This document shows, piece by piece, positions 25,583-34,335 of a stretch of 64,000 bases of DNA. The stretch spans positions 1 through 64,000 of the forward strand of contig NZ_MRDH01000038.1 in NCBI RefSeq assembly GCF_002008225.1, read 5' to 3'. A program made the position numbers and the translations under genes. A model generated the notes under the pieces. The model ran no database searches, had not been told where the DNA came from, and saw only the letters and a list, made by a program, of their open reading frames with translations. This stretch comes from Agrobacterium salinitolerans (GTDB lineage: Bacteria; Pseudomonadota; Alphaproteobacteria; Rhizobiales; Rhizobiaceae). The stretch's first letter is position 1. Every line of letters begins with the position of its first letter.

Positions 25583-26461
25583 ATGAGAATGACGAATGTA
25601 ACGCGGAATATAAGTGTCGGATTTACTTTAGCTTTCGCTTTACAATTTACTGGTTTTTTTAGCGATGTGCGTGCAGAAGGCCTGTCGGACGGGAACCGGA
25701 TGCCGGTGCTTTTCGATGCGCAGGAGCGGTTTCCGGGCGGCGATCTTTCTTCCGTTCCCCGCATCAGATTTCTGATGTCGGTCGATTTTCCGCCCTTCAA
25801 TTTTACCGATCAGGAAGGCCGGCTTGCGGGTTTCCATGTCGATCTGGTGCGTGAAATCTGCGCTCAGTTGAAGGTCGAAAGCAAATGCCAGGTGCAGGCG
25901 CTGCCATTTGACGAGCTGGAGGCGGCTTTGGAATTGGGCGAGGGCGAAGCTGTGATTTCCGGCCTCGCCACCACCGCCGACCTGCGCAAGAGTTTTACCT
26001 TCTCGCGGCCCTATCTCCTGATGCCCGCCCGTCTTGCGGTGAACAAGGCGGCGAAATTCACCGGCTCCGGTGCCGATGCGCTGTCGGGAAAGAAGGTGGG
26101 TGTGGTTGCCGGCTCGCGGCACGAACAGATGCTGAAGGCTTTCTTTCCAAAGGCCGCGGCTGAGGGCTTCGACGGCTACGAACCGATGTATGACGCGGTG
26201 AAGAAAGGCAAGGTAGACGCCATTTTCGCCGACGGTCTGCGTCTGCCTTTCTGGGTTTCCGGAAGCGCGTCCGAAGGCTGCTGCGCGCTCTACGGCGGTC
26301 CCTATATGTCCGACAGGTTTCTCGGTGAAGGCCTGTCCATCATGACCGTCGATCCCGACAACGTGCTTGTTCCGGCTTTCGATCAGGCGCTGGCGGCCCT
26401 TTCCCGTAACGGCAGGCTGGAAGAAATCTACCGGCGTTATTTCCCTTATGGACTCTATTAG
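25583..26461 (+). CDS. Family 3 extracellular solute-binding protein (orphan)
   Basis: A 292-residue periplasmic binding protein of the amino-acid ABC type. It has a signal peptide at about residues 1-31, then FLMSVDFPPFNFTDQEGRLAGFHVDLVREI, EAVISGLATTADLRKSFTFSRPYLL, GVVAGSRHEQML and a C-terminal ALAALSRNGRLEEIYRRYF. No permease or ATPase gene is adjacent, so it is an orphan that may serve a distant transporter or act in sensing. The first 30 codons are markedly AT-richer than the rest. It is divergent from the glycosyltransferase gene across only 53 bp, suggesting shared control. Confidence 0.85.
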   Translation: MRMTNVTRNISVGFTLAFALQFTGFFSDVRAEGLSDGNRMPVLFDAQERFPGGDLSSVPRIRFLMSVDFPPFNFTDQEGRLAGFHVDLVREICAQLKVESKCQVQALPFDELEAALELGEGEAVISGLATTADLRKSFTFSRPYLLMPARLAVNKAAKFTGSGADALSGKKVGVVAGSRHEQMLKAFFPKAAAEGFDGYEPMYDAVKKGKVDAIFADGLRLPFWVSGSASEGCCALYGGPYMSDRFLGEGLSIMTVDPDNVLVPAFDQALAALSRNGRLEEIYRRYFPYGLY

Positions 26462-26498
26462 GGAGAGCCGGCCACCAGCTCGGCTCCTATGCCAGCTC

Positions 26499-27803
26499 TT
26501 ATTTGGCTGGCGCGAAAACCTCTTCATTGCGGCGCAGGCGCAGAAGCGCGATCCACACGGCGGCGGCGATGGCGGTTTCCACCATGAAATAGCTGCCGAT
26601 CGTTCCCGAAATGCTGAAGGACCATGTGAAGAAGGCGACGACGACGGAGCCGATGAGGTTGCCGCTGTTCCAGATCTTCGCGCGAATATCCTGCCGTCCG
26701 GATGCGCCGAGCGCCTCGAGCGCGGTGGCGGCAACAGCCATGGGCAGAACCGCCCAGCAAAGCACGCGGGTGATGATGGGCAGCGAAACATATTCATCGC
26801 CGAACAAAAGCGGCAGGAATGGCGCGATGATGAAAATGACGAACGCGCTGCCGGTCGCGATGAAAAGCGCGGCCTTCAGCACGTTATAGGCGCGCTCTAT
26901 GGTCTTGCTGATGCCCTGCAGGGCGGCGGAAGCCGAGCCAGGATAGATCAGCCGGTTGAGGGCCTCGACGGAGAGATAGGAACTGTCGAGAATGCGCCGG
27001 GCGATGGAATAGCTGCCCAGCACCTCGGCGCTGGCAATGGCGCCGAGAACGAGAATATCGGCATTGCCGCGCACGGCCTTGAACAGGAACTGGGTGGAAA
27101 ACAGGATGCCGATGCGGATTTCCTCGCGCACGATGCGGAACACCGGGCTGCCGAGTCTCGCTATTGCCTTGACCGAGATCATGGCCGCAATGGTGTGGGC
27201 CGCAAGGTTCCACAGCGCCCAGGCTTCTACGGTCTCTACCTTGAAGATGAGGCAGGCGACCACCGCGGCAATGGTTCGGGCGACGGCAAACATCACTTCC
27301 AGCTTGTTGGCGGAGGCGAAGTCGGAATGGGCGATGAAGCTCTGCGTGGAAAGCGAGATGACTTTCAGGAGGACGAGGTTCGTGAACAGAATCAGGAAGG
27401 TGGTGATCAGCGTGTGCAGCAATGTTTCCGAGGTCGGGAAAAATACCGGGATCGTCACCATGCCGACGATCGTCAGCACGACGCCTGTCGCGGCGCTCAA
27501 GAGATAGCTGTGGCCGAGCATGACGGGAAACATGCTGCGATCCTGCGCGACGCGGCGGATCAGCGATTCCTGCGAGCCGATGCCGCAGATCTGGACGCCG
27601 AGATTGGTGACGGCCGTGATGGAGGCGTAAAGCGCGAATTGTTCGACGCCGAGATGGCGGGCAAGCAGCGCGAAGGTCAGAAGCTGGGCGGCGCTGGACA
27701 TGAGGAGCGCCCCGCCGGACGCCATGTAGGTCAATCCCAGTCTGACTAGATGGCCGAGCCGCGGCGTATTGAACGACACCTCATTCTCCATGTTTTCCGG
27801 CAT
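26499..27803 (-). CDS. Polysaccharide flippase (Wzx/MOP family)
   Basis: A 434-residue protein with about twelve predicted membrane helices (for example LTYMASGGALLMSSAAQLLTFALLARHLG at the N-terminus and AVLPMAVAATALEALGA later). The N-terminus, with LARHLGVEQFALYASITAVTNLGVQICGIGSQESLIRRVAQ, is typical of oligosaccharide/lipid-linked flippases of the polysaccharide-transporter family. It would move lipid-linked repeat units across the inner membrane. It points towards the solute-binding gene and is divergent from the ligase/polymerase gene, with which it probably works. No strong ribosome-binding site supports the ATG at 27803; an ATG at 27791 is an alternative. Confidence 0.82.
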   Translation of the reverse strand: MPENMENEVSFNTPRLGHLVRLGLTYMASGGALLMSSAAQLLTFALLARHLGVEQFALYASITAVTNLGVQICGIGSQESLIRRVAQDRSMFPVMLGHSYLLSAATGVVLTIVGMVTIPVFFPTSETLLHTLITTFLILFTNLVLLKVISLSTQSFIAHSDFASANKLEVMFAVARTIAAVVACLIFKVETVEAWALWNLAAHTIAAMISVKAIARLGSPVFRIVREEIRIGILFSTQFLFKAVRGNADILVLGAIASAEVLGSYSIARRILDSSYLSVEALNRLIYPGSASAALQGISKTIERAYNVLKAALFIATGSAFVIFIIAPFLPLLFGDEYVSLPIITRVLCWAVLPMAVAATALEALGASGRQDIRAKIWNSGNLIGSVVVAFFTWSFSISGTIGSYFMVETAIAAAVWIALLRLRRNEEVFAPAK

Positions 27804-28067
27804 TGCCGGACGAATTCAAAAATGGCTGTGCTGCTTTTTTAGAATTCAGCGAACTGAAAAAGCCGCAACTGGCCAATAATGTGAAAGTCCGCGATCCGTA
27901 TGAATGGCAGTTTATCCTGTCTTATCCCTCTTGAGGTAAGAGAGGGTTAAAGCAATTGCATAATAATGACGATAATGACTGTTTATGGTTATTTGGACAT
28001 GGCCCTGTATCAGAAGGGTTTCGTTCTTCGTCACAAGGCAGGCCAATGATCCGACGATCCATTTCCG

Positions 28068-29375
28068 ATGCAGGCGACCATGCCGCGTTTGGCTGATCCG
28101 CAGCCCGTCTCTGCGCAAGGCGGCGCCATATCCTTTACCGGCAGCCGGCGCGACGCGTTTTTTTTCGTCGCCACCATGCTCTATATCTGGATTTCCGTCG
28201 CGCCTTTCGAAAATCTAGCAGTACCGCCCGTGCCGCACGCCGCCGCAAACCAGCTGACCGGCCTCGTGATTGCATTGATCCTCGGCGTTTTTGCGCTGCG
28301 CCACCGGCTGACGGGGCTTCTGCTGCGGCCGCGGCTGCCCATTCTGCTGTTGTTCTTCTGGCTGGCCATATGCTCGGTGGTTGGAACCCAGCCCGGCACG
28401 TCGCTGCAACGCCTGATCTTCACGGCGCTCCTATGCTTCATCACCAGCGTCCTTGTCGTCATGCCGCGCGACCGGCGGCAGTTCGACCGGATGATGGCCA
28501 TCTTCGCCATCATTCTCTTGGCGCTGTGTTATCTGGGTGTGATCTTCCTCAGCTCGCGCTCGATCCATCAGCCCTATGATCTCGATGAAAAAGCGTTGGC
28601 GGGTGACTGGCGCGGTATCTTCAATCACAAGAATGCCGCCGCTCCGGCCATGATCATTCTCTTCATGATCGGGCTTTACCTGCGCAACGCCTGGTCGACG
28701 CTGGGCGGCCTGGCCATCACGCTGCTTTCAGGGTTCTTCCTCTGGAAGACCAACGGAAAAACCGCGGCCATGCTGCTGCCCGTCACCGTGGCGCTGATCT
28801 GGATCATGGAAAGACATGCCCACCGCACTCTTCTGATGATTGGCGGTCTTCTGGCCTTCATCAACATATCCGCGGTCGGCTCCACCTATTTCCCGAGCAT
28901 ACAAAATTTTGTCGAAAGTCTGGGCATCGATTCCACCTTCACCGGGCGGACAGACATCTGGCGGCTATCCTTCGACACTTTCGCGCAATCGCCGATCTTC
29001 GGTCAGGGGTTTCAGGCCTTCTGGATGAGTGACCGGCTCCTGTCGCAGGCCGATATCGCCGGCACCTGGGCGGTCTCAGCCTTCCATGCCCATAATGGTT
29101 ATGTCGAAAGCTTGCTGAACGGCGGCTTGCCTGCCTTCATTCTCACCGTCATCTGGCTGGTCATTATACCGGCGAATGATTTCCGCACGGCGGTGGACAA
29201 GGGCGCGGATGCGGGCCTGACCCGACTTTTTGCGAGAATTTGGGTGTATGCGCTACTTTCTTCGTGTCTAGAGAGTAATTTCTTTACCGGAACCGGGCCT
29301 ATCTGGTCTTCTCTTCTGATTGCAATCTATTGTTTGAGGCATCAGGCTTACGACATACTCGAAGAGGGACAGTAA
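28068..29375 (+). CDS. O-antigen ligase / polysaccharide polymerase family membrane protein
   Basis: A 435-residue multi-pass membrane protein. The Wzy/WaaL-type signature is visible in WRGIFNHKNAAAPAMIILFMIGLYLR (about 185-210) and in the periplasmic-loop segment FTGRTDIWRLSFDTFAQSPIFGQGFQAFW...FHAHNGYVESLLNGG (about 295-355). It is either a polymerase for an exopolysaccharide (ExoQ-like) or an O-antigen ligase; sequence alone does not decide. It is followed 26 bp later by a polysaccharide deacetylase and preceded by a 264-bp AT-rich divergent promoter region shared with the flippase. Confidence 0.85.
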   Translation: MQATMPRLADPQPVSAQGGAISFTGSRRDAFFFVATMLYIWISVAPFENLAVPPVPHAAANQLTGLVIALILGVFALRHRLTGLLLRPRLPILLLFFWLAICSVVGTQPGTSLQRLIFTALLCFITSVLVVMPRDRRQFDRMMAIFAIILLALCYLGVIFLSSRSIHQPYDLDEKALAGDWRGIFNHKNAAAPAMIILFMIGLYLRNAWSTLGGLAITLLSGFFLWKTNGKTAAMLLPVTVALIWIMERHAHRTLLMIGGLLAFINISAVGSTYFPSIQNFVESLGIDSTFTGRTDIWRLSFDTFAQSPIFGQGFQAFWMSDRLLSQADIAGTWAVSAFHAHNGYVESLLNGGLPAFILTVIWLVIIPANDFRTAVDKGADAGLTRLFARIWVYALLSSCLESNFFTGTGPIWSSLLIAIYCLRHQAYDILEEGQ

Positions 29376-29401
29376 TTTGCAGACAGGCCGGGGGGCTTTG
29401 T

Positions 29402-30154
29402 ATGACGCAAAAAATCGGGACTTTTGCAGACCGGATCAATAACCGGCTGGTGCGCTATTTCCCCGGACCGGCGGTGCGGATCGAAACGTCCGAGCCGATC
29501 GTGTCCTTCACATTCGACGATGTGCCGGCGAGCGCTTGGACAAAGGGCGCCCGTATTCTGGAAGACGAGGGTGCTCGCGGGACGTTTTACATCGCGGGCA
29601 CTTTCATCGACAGGTACGACGAACAGCAGGAGATGATTTCCACAAAAGGCTGTTTGGAACTGGCGGCGGCCGGTCACGAGCTTGCCTGTCACACCTTTTC
29701 CCATCGCAAACTGTCGAGTTTTTCACGGCGCGGGCTTGAAGAGGATTTCGACCGCAACGAAAGGGTGCTCGGATCGTTCGATGGAAGCCGTCACGGGCGG
29801 AATTTCTCAATTCCTTTCGGCATGGCCTCGCCGCTCATGCAGCCCCTGTTGCGTCGACGGTTCAAGACCGCCCGCGGCATTATGCCGGGGATCAATCGCG
29901 GCAGCGTCGATCCGCATAATCTCGCCGCCGTTGAATTGCGGCCGGACCCGCATTATCTGGATGCCGCCGACAGATGGCTCGAAGATGTTCTGGAAAAGGG
30001 TGGCTGGCTCGTCATCTTCACCCATGATGTTTCACTGAAACCGACTTTTTACGGTTGCCCGGAAGACAGGCTTCAGGCTCTCATCCGCAGGGCATCTTCC
30101 GGTGGTGCGAAGATCATGACTGTCGAAGCAGCGGTCAGAACGCTCGGCCTGTAG
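29402..30154 (+). CDS. Polysaccharide deacetylase family protein
   Basis: About 250 residues, carbohydrate esterase 4 (NodB) fold. Motif 1 is TFDDVP (metal Asp pair) near residue 40, motif 2 is HELACHTFSHRK with the metal-binding His pair, and a late LVIFTHDV near 205-212 supplies the catalytic His. No signal peptide is evident, so it probably acts in the cytoplasm or on a lipid-linked precursor. The ATG at 29402 follows GGGGGG; the longer frame from 29330 overlaps the upstream gene. Its place after the ligase/polymerase suggests deacetylation of the same glycan. Confidence 0.85.
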   Translation: MTQKIGTFADRINNRLVRYFPGPAVRIETSEPIVSFTFDDVPASAWTKGARILEDEGARGTFYIAGTFIDRYDEQQEMISTKGCLELAAAGHELACHTFSHRKLSSFSRRGLEEDFDRNERVLGSFDGSRHGRNFSIPFGMASPLMQPLLRRRFKTARGIMPGINRGSVDPHNLAAVELRPDPHYLDAADRWLEDVLEKGGWLVIFTHDVSLKPTFYGCPEDRLQALIRRASSGGAKIMTVEAAVRTLGL

Positions 30155-30179
30155 ACCGATATCGCCGGCAATTGCCGGC

Positions 30180-30830
30180 CTATTGGCTGGCCCAGATGAT
30201 GCGGGCGATCCATTCCACGTCCGCCATGTCGAAGCTGCGGTTGGGATGTTCCGGGTTGAGCGAAAGAAGCTCGATGTTTTTGGGGCTTTGCCGCGCCAGC
30301 ACCTTGGCCATCACTTCGCCGTCGCGGCTTTTCAGCACCACGCGGTCACCGCGCCGCACCTGTGCGCCGGGTTCCACGATGAGGATGTCGCCGTCGCGGT
30401 AGAGCGGCATCATGCTCTCGCCCTGCACCTCCAGCGCATAGACGCCCTGCTTGCGCTCGGGAGACGAGGGGAACTCCACCACATCCCAGCCCTGACCCGC
30501 CGGAAAACCGCCATCGTCGAAAAAACCGCCGGAGCCTGCCTGCGCAAAACCGAGCAGGGGAATGGCATTGTCGGCACCGGAAGGCTGCATGGCCTGCGCC
30601 CTGCCGAAAGCATAACCGAAAAACTGGTCGACACTTGCCCCGGTCGCTTCCAGCACCTTGGAGACGGATTCCGTCGAAGGCCAGCGTTTGCGGCCATCCG
30701 GCCCGAAGCGTTTCGATTTATTGAACGAGGTGGGATCGAGGCCGGCGCGCTTCGCCAATGCCGAAGGCGTTAGCTGGTGGCGTTCGGCAAGCGTATCGAT
30801 GGCGCTCCAGATCGTCTCGTGTGACAGCAT
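30180..30830 (-). CDS. LexA-like HTH repressor with S24 peptidase domain
   Basis: 216 residues. The N-terminal HTH (LTPSALAKRAGLDPTSFNKSKRFG) is followed by a C-terminal S24 domain with the Ser-Lys dyad Ser139 (GESMMPLYRDGD) and Lys176 (GEVMAKVLAR), and an Ala98-Gly99 pair (FAQAGSGG) that could be the self-cleavage site. It is a CI/LexA-type repressor that may be inactivated by RecA-stimulated cleavage. A perfect 9-12-9 inverted repeat lies 50 bp upstream, so autoregulation is likely. No prophage genes surround it, so it is a resident chromosomal regulator, unlike the canonical LexA, which is not in the window. Confidence 0.88.
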   Translation of the reverse strand: MLSHETIWSAIDTLAERHQLTPSALAKRAGLDPTSFNKSKRFGPDGRKRWPSTESVSKVLEATGASVDQFFGYAFGRAQAMQPSGADNAIPLLGFAQAGSGGFFDDGGFPAGQGWDVVEFPSSPERKQGVYALEVQGESMMPLYRDGDILIVEPGAQVRRGDRVVLKSRDGEVMAKVLARQSPKNIELLSLNPEHPNRSFDMADVEWIARIIWASQ

Positions 30831-30879
30831 GATAGAAAGCCCGCAAGTGGAGCCGATAGCGGAAAGCTCCTGTCCTTTA

Positions 30880-30909
30880 CTGACCGGAATCTAGACCATA
30901 TCCGGTCAG
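30880..30909. promoter_or_regulatory. Palindromic operator upstream of the S24 repressor
   Basis: CTGACCGGA and its exact complement TCCGGTCAG flank 12 bp, and outer TTTACT/AGTAAA bases extend the symmetry with a 3-bp slip. It sits where the promoter of the repressor gene should be. The repressor itself is the obvious candidate binder. Confidence 0.65.
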
Positions 30910-30941
30910 GAGTAAAGCAAGGAAAGGAATAAAATCCTTTT

Positions 30942-31592
30942 CTACGCCACCATGGCCGATGTATTTATCTTGGCGAGCTGGATCACCGCCTGGGTGCGGC
31001 TGTCGACCTTGAGCTTCAGCAGGATGGCGGAGACATGCGCCTTGATGGTGGCTTCGGAAACATTGAGCTCGTAGGCGATCTGCTTGTTCAGCAAACCTTC
31101 GGCCAGCATGCCCAGAACCCGGCTTTGCTGTGGCGTCAGCGTTCTGAGCCGGCCGATCAGATCGGCCACGTCAGGATCCTGTTCCTTCTCGCCCTGATGG
31201 CCCGACGGTATCCAGACATCGCCTTCCAGAACCGCGCGGATGCCGTCCCTGATATCGTCGATACCCGAGGATTTGGAAATGAAGCCGGAAGCACCGAGTT
31301 CGATGGAGCGGCGCACGGTGGTCGCATCGTCCGTTGCCGAAACGATGACGATCGGCAGGCTGGAGAATTCCGCCCGGAGCGCCATCAGGCCTGAAAATCC
31401 GCTGACCCCCGGCATGGCGAGGTCGAGAAGCATGAGGTCGGCGTCGTTGCGCGCTGCGGCTGCACTGCGGGCGGCCTCGAAATCCCCGGCTTCAATAATG
31501 CTCTGTTGCCCGTCGAGGCCGGATACGGCCTGTTTCAGGGCACCGCGAAAAAGCGGGTGGTCATCTGCTATGATAATGACAAGTTCCGACAT
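30942..31592 (-). CDS. NarL/LuxR-family response regulator
   Basis: 216 residues. The receiver domain has acidic ADDHPLF (residues 9-15), phospho-acceptor Asp57 in LMLLDLAMPG and Lys in GFISKSS. A C-terminal LuxR-type HTH spans about residues 150-205 (LTPQQSRVLGMLAEGLLNKQIAYELNVSEATIKAHVSAILLKL). No sensor kinase is adjacent, so the partner is unknown. It belongs to the AgmR/NodW-like group of orphan regulators frequent in Rhizobiales. The gap to the S24 gene on the same strand is 111 bp and contains that gene's operator, so the two are probably separate units. Confidence 0.88.
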   Translation of the reverse strand: MSELVIIIADDHPLFRGALKQAVSGLDGQQSIIEAGDFEAARSAAAARNDADLMLLDLAMPGVSGFSGLMALRAEFSSLPIVIVSATDDATTVRRSIELGASGFISKSSGIDDIRDGIRAVLEGDVWIPSGHQGEKEQDPDVADLIGRLRTLTPQQSRVLGMLAEGLLNKQIAYELNVSEATIKAHVSAILLKLKVDSRTQAVIQLAKINTSAMVA

Positions 31593-31834
31593 TCTGGCCC
31601 CCTCCCAAGGGCGTTATGCGGTTCTTTTTCTGATACTGGCTCACTCCCGTTTGCCGATGGTCGAAACACATCCGGCTCCTCCGCCAAAGGTTGCGCCAAT
31701 CGGTCCCGCATTACAAGGAAAAGCTTGTGGACAGGCGGTCTTTCAGGCTCTCCGCAATAAAATGCCGTGGAAACTGTGGACAATCTTCGAGCTTTGCGGC
31801 AAATCCCGCTGAGTGGAAAGCCTTGGAGAGCCCT

Positions 31835-32188
31835 ATGCAGGAAACGCCCGCGATCATCTATAAAATCGTGCCGGAGACATTATGGAGCGCGGCCAAGGCG
31901 AAGGGCGTCTTCGAAGGTGCGGCCATCGACCTGACTGACGGCTTCATTCATTTTTCAACGGCGAAACAGGCGGCAGAGACCGCCGCGCGGCATTTTTCCG
32001 GCCAGATCGATCTGCTTCTGATCGCCGTCGACGGCGCGGCCCTCGGCGACAAGCTGGTCTATGAACCCTCCAGAGGCGGCGATCTTTTCCCGCATCTTTA
32101 TGCGCCTCTTCCCTTGACCGCCGTGCTTTGGGAAACGCCGCTTTCGCTCGGTCACGACGGCCAGCACCAGTTTCCGGAGATTTTGTGA
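31835..32188 (+). CDS. DUF952 family protein
   Basis: 117 residues matching the DUF952 family: IYKIVPETLWSAAKAKGVFEGAAIDLTDGFIHFSTA near the start and VYEPSRGGDLFPHLYAPLPLTAVLW near the end. The fold is related to ADP-ribosyl-binding or ART-like domains, but the activity is not known. The ATG at 31835 has GGAGAG 5 bp upstream; the longer frame from 31691 has no such support. Its stop overlaps the pyrD start (ATGA type), so the two are translationally coupled, a pairing common in Rhizobiales with no known reason. Confidence 0.87.
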   Translation: MQETPAIIYKIVPETLWSAAKAKGVFEGAAIDLTDGFIHFSTAKQAAETAARHFSGQIDLLLIAVDGAALGDKLVYEPSRGGDLFPHLYAPLPLTAVLWETPLSLGHDGQHQFPEIL

Positions 32189-33279
32189 TGAGCGGATTAT
32201 TTTCCTCGGTCGGCCGCAGGGGCCTGTTTCTGGTCGATCCGGAAAAGGCCCATGGCCTGTCCGTTGCGGCGCTGAAAAGCGGCTTCCTGCCCACCTGCAT
32301 GGTGCCGCATGACCCGCGTCTGCAGCAGACGGTAGCTGGCCTCGTCTTCCCCAATCCGCTCGGCATGGCGGCGGGTTACGACAAGAATGCGGAAGTGCCG
32401 GGGCCGCTTCTGAGACTCGGTTTCGGCTTTACCGAAATCGGCACCGTCACGCCCAAGGCGCAATCCGGCAATCCCAAGCCGCGCATCTTCCGTCTGGTCG
32501 AGGACGAAGGTGTCATCAATCGCCTCGGCTTCAACAATGAAGGCCACGCCGCTGCGCTGGAGCGCCTGAAGCAGGCAAAGCTGCGCGGCATCGTCGGTGT
32601 CAATATCGGCGCCAACAAGGATAGCGAAGACCGCATCGCCGATTATGTGCAGGGCATCGAAGCGTTTTATTCGGTGGCATCCTATTTCACCGTCAATATT
32701 TCCTCGCCCAACACGCCCGGCCTGCGCGATCTTCAGGCCCGCGAAAGCCTTGCCGCGCTTCTCGCCGCCGTGCTGGAACGCCGAAAAGTGGAAGCCGAAC
32801 GCTTCGGCAAACGCATCCCGGTCTTCCTCAAGATCGCGCCGGATCTCACCGAAGAGGGGCTGGACGATGTCGCCGAAGAGGCGCTCGCTCATGATCTCGA
32901 TGGCCTGATCGTTTCGAACACCACGCTTTCCCGAGAAGGCCTGAGGCCGGGCCCGCACAAGGGCGAGGCAGGCGGTCTCTCGGGCAAGCCGCTCTTCGAG
33001 CTTTCCACCACGGTTCTCGCCAAGATGCGCCGCCGCGTCGGCGGCAACCTGCCGATCATCGGCGTCGGCGGTGTGTCATCGGCGGAGACCGCTTTGGAAA
33101 AGGTGAGGGCAGGGGCCGATCTCGTGCAGCTCTATTCCTGCATGGTCTATGAAGGCCCCGGCCTGCCCTCGGCCATCGTCAAGGGCTTGTCGAAGCTGGT
33201 CGCCCGCGAGGGCGTGCAGTCCATTCGCGACTTGCGTGATAGCGCGGTGGACCGCTGGGCGGATCGCAAGCTCGGTTGA
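32188..33279 (+). CDS. pyrD: Dihydroorotate dehydrogenase (quinone), class 2
   Basis: A 363-residue FMN enzyme of pyrimidine synthesis at the inner membrane. The N-terminal amphipathic helix (RRGLFLVDPEKAHGLSVAAL) marks the membrane-bound class 2 form; AAGYDKNAEVPGPLLRLGFGFTEIGTVTP, FNNEGHA, NISSPNTPGLRDLQ, the catalytic Ser region and GVGGVSSAETALEKVRAGADLVQLYSCMVYEGPGL are all present. The ATG overlaps the stop of the upstream DUF952 gene. Electrons pass to ubiquinone. Confidence 0.96.
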   Translation: MSGLFSSVGRRGLFLVDPEKAHGLSVAALKSGFLPTCMVPHDPRLQQTVAGLVFPNPLGMAAGYDKNAEVPGPLLRLGFGFTEIGTVTPKAQSGNPKPRIFRLVEDEGVINRLGFNNEGHAAALERLKQAKLRGIVGVNIGANKDSEDRIADYVQGIEAFYSVASYFTVNISSPNTPGLRDLQARESLAALLAAVLERRKVEAERFGKRIPVFLKIAPDLTEEGLDDVAEEALAHDLDGLIVSNTTLSREGLRPGPHKGEAGGLSGKPLFELSTTVLAKMRRRVGGNLPIIGVGGVSSAETALEKVRAGADLVQLYSCMVYEGPGLPSAIVKGLSKLVAREGVQSIRDLRDSAVDRWADRKLG

Positions 33280-33324
33280 GAGCGGATCTGGACGGTTGAG
33301 GTAGCGCTTCCTCAGGGGGCTCTC

Positions 33325-33380
33325 CTTCCTCATCCCTGTGACATCCTCGGGCTTGTTCCGGGGAACAGGAATGAGGGAAG
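33325..33380. repeat. Degenerate palindromic intergenic element
   Basis: CTTCCTCATCCCTGT pairs imperfectly with ACAGGAATGAGGGAAG around CATCCTCGGGCTTG, a 14-mer also present in the better-preserved element at 51073-51154. It lies between convergent pyrD and the CAP gene. It appears to be a decayed member of the rhizobial REP/RIME-like palindromes. Confidence 0.55.
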
Positions 33381-33403
33381 ATGGTGGTTCCCGCCGCTTT
33401 GCC

Positions 33404-33901
33404 TCAGGCGCAGAGCACCATCGCCCAATAGGGCCGGTTGCGGCTGGCCGTATCATAGGCGACCGCGACGCCGAGGCCGTTATAAGGCCCAAGCATGTTT
33501 TCAAGGTGATGTTGTGAGCCGATCCAGGCCTTGACCACCCGCTCGACGCTGTCCTGCCCGGCGGCCACGTTCTCCGCTGCCGGAAGCGGCACATTGCCTT
33601 CCTTCATGCGAACCAGGAAACTGTCGGTCAGGCCGATAAGATGCGCCATTTTCTGCGCCTTGACCATGCGGCCGGCCTGATAGGCGGCGGCACCGCTTGC
33701 CGCGCCATTGATGGCAAGCGGCGAAAGCCCCTTGGATCGGCGCAGATCGTTGACCATGGGAAGCGCCGCGGCCGTCTCGTCACGGGTGCCGGAGGGGATG
33801 CCCTTGTTGGTGGGCATGGACACGCAGGCGGAAAGAACGGAGCCGGCGGAAAGCAGCACGAAACCGCGCCGGGTAAGCGTGTGAAGCGAAGTATCGGTCA
33901 T
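33404..33901 (-). CDS. CAP/SCP-domain lipoprotein
   Basis: A 165-residue secreted protein with a Tat-like/lipoprotein leader: RRGF, then a hydrophobic run and the lipobox LSAC near residue 26. The CAP domain includes NDLRRSKGLSPLAINGAASGAAAYQAGRM, AENVAAGQDSVERVVKAWIGSQHHLENMLGPYNGLGVAVAYD. CAP proteins in bacteria are poorly understood; some act on or near the cell wall. It is 1 bp beyond the small membrane protein gene in the same direction, so the two are cotranscribed. Confidence 0.85.
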   Translation of the reverse strand: MTDTSLHTLTRRGFVLLSAGSVLSACVSMPTNKGIPSGTRDETAAALPMVNDLRRSKGLSPLAINGAASGAAAYQAGRMVKAQKMAHLIGLTDSFLVRMKEGNVPLPAAENVAAGQDSVERVVKAWIGSQHHLENMLGPYNGLGVAVAYDTASRNRPYWAMVLCA

Positions 33902-33902
33902 G

Positions 33903-34169
33903 TCAGCGGCGATAGCTCAGGAGGCGCAGGATGATGAAAACCGGAATGACGATCGTTGCCCCGAGGATCAGATAGTCGCCGATTGCGCCCAGCGCATGGA
34001 AACCGCTGCGCCACAGGTCGACAACGAAATCGCGCGCGCCGTAAATGATGTTCCATGGCGTCAATCCGAAGATAGCCATCAGAAAGCCGACGAGCAATGA
34101 AACCACCAGCAGTTTCACCACGGTACGGGCCACCGTGTCACCCAGCATTTTGTTGACCTCACCGGCCAT
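33903..34169 (-). CDS. Small two-helix membrane protein (DUF6460-like)
   Basis: 88 residues with two hydrophobic stretches (TVVKLLVVSLLVGFLMAIFGL and GDYLILGATIVIPVFIILRLL) separated by PWNIIYGARDFVVDLWRSGFHALG. The ATG at 34169 is 8 bp after AGGAG; the GTG six bases earlier sits too close to it. It looks like the rhizobial DUF6460 family, whose function is unknown. It probably forms an operon with the CAP lipoprotein. Confidence 0.78.
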   Translation of the reverse strand: MAGEVNKMLGDTVARTVVKLLVVSLLVGFLMAIFGLTPWNIIYGARDFVVDLWRSGFHALGAIGDYLILGATIVIPVFIILRLLSYRR

Positions 34170-34335
34170 CAGCACGTCTCCTATTTTATCCTGACATATA
34201 AAGCACGACGCTTCGATGCAAGTTTCGGCGACTATATCGCGTCATATTCGTCAATTCCACGCAGGCCCATGAAATAGGACTTGAGTTTTTTTGTGGCTTG
34301 ATAAATGACAGCCGACATCTTCTCAGGAATCTTGA

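Noticed and set aside
26367-27749. 460-residue plus-strand ORF
   Set aside because: Antisense to the flippase gene; the complement of hydrophobic helices gives a charged low-complexity protein.
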